Positions 61,355 through 64,000 of a stretch of DNA of 64,000 bases are shown here, in pieces (position 1 is the stretch's first letter; each line of letters opens with the position of its first letter). A program made the translations under genes and the position numbers. The DNA comes from Candidatus Epilinea brevis (GTDB taxonomy: Bacteria > Chloroflexota > Anaerolineae > Epilineales > Epilineaceae), in contig JADJUE010000008.1 of NCBI GenBank assembly GCA_016710785.1, forward strand, positions 109,912 to 173,911. The letters run 5' to 3'. Below the pieces are notes generated by a model that worked only from the letters and a program-made list of their open reading frames with translations, did not search any database and was not told where the DNA came from.

Positions 61355-61534
61355 TCACAGAGCGCAGATCGACCGAATCGCCGTCACGGTCGCCGGCCGC
61401 GCCCCGGCATCGACCAGCGTCTCGGCGCGCTCGGGCAGGGTCACGAACACGGGCGGCCCCGCCGGCGATGGCGCGGACGAGCGATCGCGGCGGGTCGCCG
61501 TCATGGGGGTGTTGGCGATGATCGTCAGGGGCAT
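61355..61534 (-). CDS. 59-residue hypothetical ORF
   Basis: Starts MPLTIIANTPMTATRRDRSS and ends TVTAIRSICAL. The same start (MPLTIIxN) is encoded near 57641 on the same strand behind AlbA_2-type copy A, so the two sites are homologous, but there the frame continues differently (MPLTIIINAFLGGDPP). No Shine-Dalgarno is evident. It may be a remnant of a larger gene that followed the AlbA_2-type genes. Confidence 0.3.
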   Translation of the reverse strand: MPLTIIANTPMTATRRDRSSAPSPAGPPVFVTLPERAETLVDAGARPATVTAIRSICAL

Positions 61535-61573
61535 CTAGGGGCCTTCGGGGTCTGGCTGATGGACAAATCCAGG

Positions 61574-61620
61574 TCTATTCGCGCGCTATTCGCGCCGATC
61601 GCGAACGGAGCGCGAATAGA
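61574..61620. repeat. Nested inverted repeat downstream of AlbA_2-type copy B
   Basis: Outer arms TCTATTCGCGC (61574-61584) and GCGCGAATAGA (61610-61620); inner arms TTCGCG/CGCGAA. Same position relative to the winged-helix gene end as the repeat at 57673-57723, and the same CGCGAATAGA decamer. Confidence 0.75.
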
Positions 61621-61634
61621 GAGCGTACGATTGC

Positions 61635-62206
61635 TCATGGCAATGTGTACCTGCGCCAGCGCCCGTGTCCCACTGGCATCAGAAGCCCAGATTTGGCGAG
61701 GTTGCTGAGGAGGCGGTAGGTCTGGTCCTTGTTCAACCCGAGCTCCGCCTGGCAGTCGCCGCTTGAGACCGAGCCCTGTGACCGGGCGAGAGATAGGACC
61801 TTCTCCTCGGGGCCGGCGTCGCTGGTACCACTGGCTTCGGAGCTGTTGCCCGCCAGCAACCGATACGTCGTCCAACGCCCCACCCCATCCTGCGCCACGA
61901 CCACCCGCCCGTCGATCTCGTCTACCGTGAACGTGGGTCGCAGCGCCGGCTCCATGCCGTCCGTGGCCAGATGCGCAACCTCCTCTTGCAGCCTCTGCGG
62001 GTTCTGCACCCCCACGAGCCCGAAGTCCGTCCGCTCATCCAGCCCGCACAGCACCACACCGCCGCCGGTGCGGGTTGGCGAAAGCCGACAGCACCTCCTG
62101 CAGTTCCCGGCGTCCCCCCACGGGCAGCCTTCACCTCGACGCTGTCCAGCTCCATCTGCCGGGCCTGGATGTCGGCGACGAGCTGACGGAGGTCGTCGCG
62201 GGTCAT
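61635..62206 (-). pseudogene. AlbA_2-winged-helix protein, copy B, internal deletion and frameshifts
   Basis: ATG 62206 starts MTRDDLRQLVADIQ..ELDSVEVKAARGG, the beginning of an AlbA_2 (Schlafen-like) DNA-binding domain. Indels between 62060 and 62110 change frame twice, with LQEVLSAFANP in a third frame, before GGGVVLCGLDERTDFGLVGV and ALRPTFTVDEIDGRVVVAQ. The sequence then passes directly to DGVGRWTTYRLLAGN and the C-terminal winged helix ending GHGRWRRYTLP, skipping the ~250-residue HATPase part that copy A retains. The ATG overlaps the stop of a 10-codon ORF (MPRIFANIDP, 62235-62203), whose start resembles that of the AAA-like gene at 56482. Confidence 0.7.
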
Positions 62207-62386
62207 GGGTCGATGTTGGCGAAGATACGAGGCATGGCAGCTTGCCTGGGTAGCCGGGGATTCGATCGACTCCGGTATAGCACAGAAGATCGGGTCCAGC
62301 CAGCACCGTGCCGGCCGACCCGTCATGCCCTAGCTTCCGCCTCTCCCTCAATGATCCCGTGCATCGGCCAACCCACCACCCTCACC

Positions 62387-62541
62387 GCCCCCTCCACTAC
62401 GGCCAACGCTACGTGCTAGTCTTCGAGATGGTCGGCCTGCGGGGCTCTGCCATAGTCCGATCCCTGTGGATCGTCCGAACAGGCGAAGATATTCCACGCC
62501 TGACAAGCTGCTACGTGCTCCTGAGGAGGCAGCGTCGATGA
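62387..62541 (+). pseudogene. C-terminal remnant of a DUF6883 protein
   Basis: YGQRYVLVFEMVGLRGSAIV followed by RSLWIVRTGEDIPRLTSCYV matches the C-terminal part of DUF6883 proteins (..WFV..G.D.PRLVTAYP). The N-terminal two thirds are absent. The stop overlaps the start of the DUF4926 gene (ATGA), the usual arrangement of DUF6883-DUF4926 pairs, which resemble toxin-antitoxin modules. Confidence 0.6.
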
Positions 62542-62753
62542 TAAGCAACATCCGACTCCTCGATGTCGTGGCCTTGTGTGATGAATGGCCGGAGCAGGGG
62601 CTGAGGCGCGGTCAGGTAGGAACAGTGGTAGACGTGCTGGCGTCCGGCGTCTTCGAGGTGGAGTTCAGCGATGATAACGGCTGCACCCTCGCCCTGCTGG
62701 CGGTTCCCGCCGAGCGACTGATGGTGCTGCTACGATCTCGCCGATACGGCTGA
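62538..62753 (+). CDS. DUF4926 protein
   Basis: 71 residues. ATG 62538 has GAGGAGG 8 nt upstream. Family core: IRLLDVVALCDEWPEQGLRR followed by GQVGTVVDVL, FEVEFSDDNGCTLALLAVPA and ERLMVLL. Small SH3-like beta-rich protein, commonly the second gene of a DUF6883-DUF4926 pair. Here the first gene is truncated. A fragment of a second copy is at 58531-58617. Confidence 0.88.
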   Translation: MISNIRLLDVVALCDEWPEQGLRRGQVGTVVDVLASGVFEVEFSDDNGCTLALLAVPAERLMVLLRSRRYG

Positions 62754-62791
62754 GGCACGCCGCCCCACCGCCCCGGCCGGCGGCTCGCTCC

Positions 62792-62807
62792 GCTCGCTCC
62801 AGCGAGC
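62792..62807 (-). repeat. Perfect hairpin 3' of FGE copy 3 (DGR-type position)
   Basis: GCTCGCT and AGCGAGC, 2-nt loop (or a 6-bp stem with a 4-nt loop TGGA on the minus strand), 63 bp beyond the variable segment of copy 3. DGR target genes are known to need such a hairpin shortly downstream of the variable repeat. Confidence 0.6.
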
Positions 62808-62840
62808 CAGAGCTTCAGAGCCCCCGAGGCCAGAGTCAAG

Positions 62841-63773
62841 GAACAGGGCAGCCATAACCACCCGAAACCCGACGAGCCAGTAACGGGTGTCCGAGTGAAC
62901 GTCGTAGCGGGACGAAGCGCGCACAGGGACAGGGAGTAGTACCACGACCCGCCCCGCAACACCCGCGGCCGATCGTTCGTCAGGTCCGAGGCGTTCTGGC
63001 CCTCATACTCCGTGAGCGCCCACTCCCACACGTTCCCGCCATGTCTTGAGCCCCGTAGGGTGACGCGCCTGAGGTACGATCCCACCGCGGTGGTCGGCCC
63101 ACCATAGGCCGTCCTGTGGCTCCTCCCACTCAGCGACATGGGCGAAGCCCTTCTTGTAACGGTTCCCTCCCGGATATTCGCGCCCGTCCGTGCCCCGAGC
63201 CGCCTTCTCCCATTCGGCTTCCGTCGGCAGGCGGATCTCCTCCCCGGCTTGCAGATCCCCGGCAGCCCGCAGCCTGGCCGTCAGCCAGCGCGTGAAGGCC
63301 ACCGCTTGGTACCAACTCACCGATTCCACCGGCAGATCGGCGCCGGGCCAATTCGGCTCGCCTGGCTGCTCATCCACGATAGGCCAGCTTCGTCGGTTCG
63401 TTCCACCAGTCAGCGTTGCCGTATCCGTCCGCCGCGTTCGTGAAGGCCTGCCATTGGGCCTGGGTCGTCTCGTACTTGCTGATCTTGAAGGCCGGCAGGG
63501 TCACGGTGCGTCTGGCCAACGCTCCATGCGACGGGTCGTCGCTGCCCATGATGAACGGCCCGGCCGGTACATCAACCCAGGCGATGTCCGGCAGGCCGTC
63601 CTGGCGCAGGCCCTTGCCGACGTCCTTCGGCCCGAAGCGGACCACAGAGGCCCATCGCGCGCCGAGCACAACCAGGGCCAGGCCGAGCACCAGCAAGAGG
63701 GCCGAACCTTCCGCCGCGTGGCAGTGGCTTCATCGATCGGGACCACTGGCTGTCCATCCGGTGATCGGTCCAT
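62841..63773 (-). pseudogene. FGE-sulfatase domain protein, copy 3 (multiple frameshifts); variable segment 62871-62941
   Basis: ATG 63773 with CAGAGGA leader starts MDRSPDGQPVVPIDEA; an indel in the anchor shifts the frame, then LGLALVVLGARWASV, DIAWVDVPAGPFIMG, KISKYETTQAQWQAF, VESVSWYQAVAFTRWL and RLPTEAEWEKAARGTDGR are readable, with further indels at about 63370, 63140, 63050 and 62940. RVLRGGSW is followed by a variable segment of 71 bp (24 codons minus one base) and then GFRVVMAAL. Flanks nearly identical to copies 1 and 2. The normal stop is out of frame. Confidence 0.78.
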
Positions 63774-64000
63774 CGTGGAATCATCCTCTGCACTGATGGC
63801 GAAAGACGCTGCGCTTTGGGGGCGCTATCTTTGCGGGATTGCCAGCCCTCGGCACCGCTGGAGGGGGCCATCGGATTCGCATCCCGGTCGCCGATACCAC
63901 CCGATAAACCACAATGGCCGCCCCCACGTGCGGGCACCACGCGACAATCCCTTGAGCCAGTCTGCTTCAGCGGACTTCGTCTAAGAAGCCCGCGACTTCA
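63774..64000. other. Right edge, no gene seen
   Basis: 227 bp upstream of FGE copy 3. It holds the leader of that gene (CAGAGGA). No open frame with family resemblance and no sequence resembling the variable segments (template repeat) was found up to the window end. Confidence 0.4.

Overview
The window is a 64 kb stretch of very GC-rich bacterial chromosome. Long Thr/Pro stalked secreted proteins, fused propeller and VWA proteins, a SARP/BTAD-type regulator, ADP-forming acyl-CoA synthetase and a paucity of phage or IS genes suggest a Chloroflexota bacterium (Anaerolineae-like). This is an inference from gene style, not from a marker gene. No rRNA, tRNA, IS or CRISPR array was seen.

Layout. 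1-4.3 kb: replication/housekeeping (priA truncated by the window edge, gmk, a RarA ATPase fused to a methyltransferase-like domain). 4.5-11 kb: small secreted protein, SARP-TPR regulator, a copper-amine-oxidase-like lipoprotein with a membrane-anchored propeller, and a glycosyltransferase. 11-14.3 kb: an OmpR-type response regulator, its histidine kinase and a small unknown protein. 14.4-24.4 kb: two giant secreted proteins (di-haem cytochrome/propeller and propeller/double VWA) flanking an acyl-CoA synthetase. 24.5-33 kb: DUF899 protein, ABC-2 exporter, and an aminotransferase-aroA-YhaN-like operon. 33-53 kb: another giant VWA protein, a frameshifted DUF4160/DUF2442 pair, heparinase II/III-like, YHYH, DUF1990-YndJ, SOUL, propeller-M15 peptidase, dienelactone hydrolase and UbiB kinase genes, then a 22-bp palindromic minisatellite, SRPBCC, Phd antitoxin and Uma2 genes.

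53.8-63.8 kb is an accessory island. It holds three paralogous membrane-anchored FGE-sulfatase (C-type-lectin fold) genes interleaved with an AAA ATPase-PD-(D/E)XK gene, two complementary remnants of an AlbA_2/HATPase/winged-helix gene, fragments of DUF4926/DUF6883 pairs, and a NarL-type two-component system whose 3' end runs into a 31-C homopolymer. Many reading frames there are broken by one-base indels.

The most exciting signal is in the three FGE genes. Between a near-identical GGSW-coding and GFRVV-coding DNA they carry a 71-81 bp segment in which third codon bases are almost all identical while first and second bases differ at about half of positions. This is the reverse of ordinary drift and is the expected trace of adenine-directed mutagenesis by a diversity-generating retroelement (DGR). 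Hairpins lie just 3' of two of the variable segments, as in known DGRs. The reverse transcriptase and template repeat are not in the window.

A second recurrent signal is a TANNNT hexamer 6-10 nt upstream of the ATG of seven genes (leaderless promoters), coexisting with genes that have clear Shine-Dalgarno sites.
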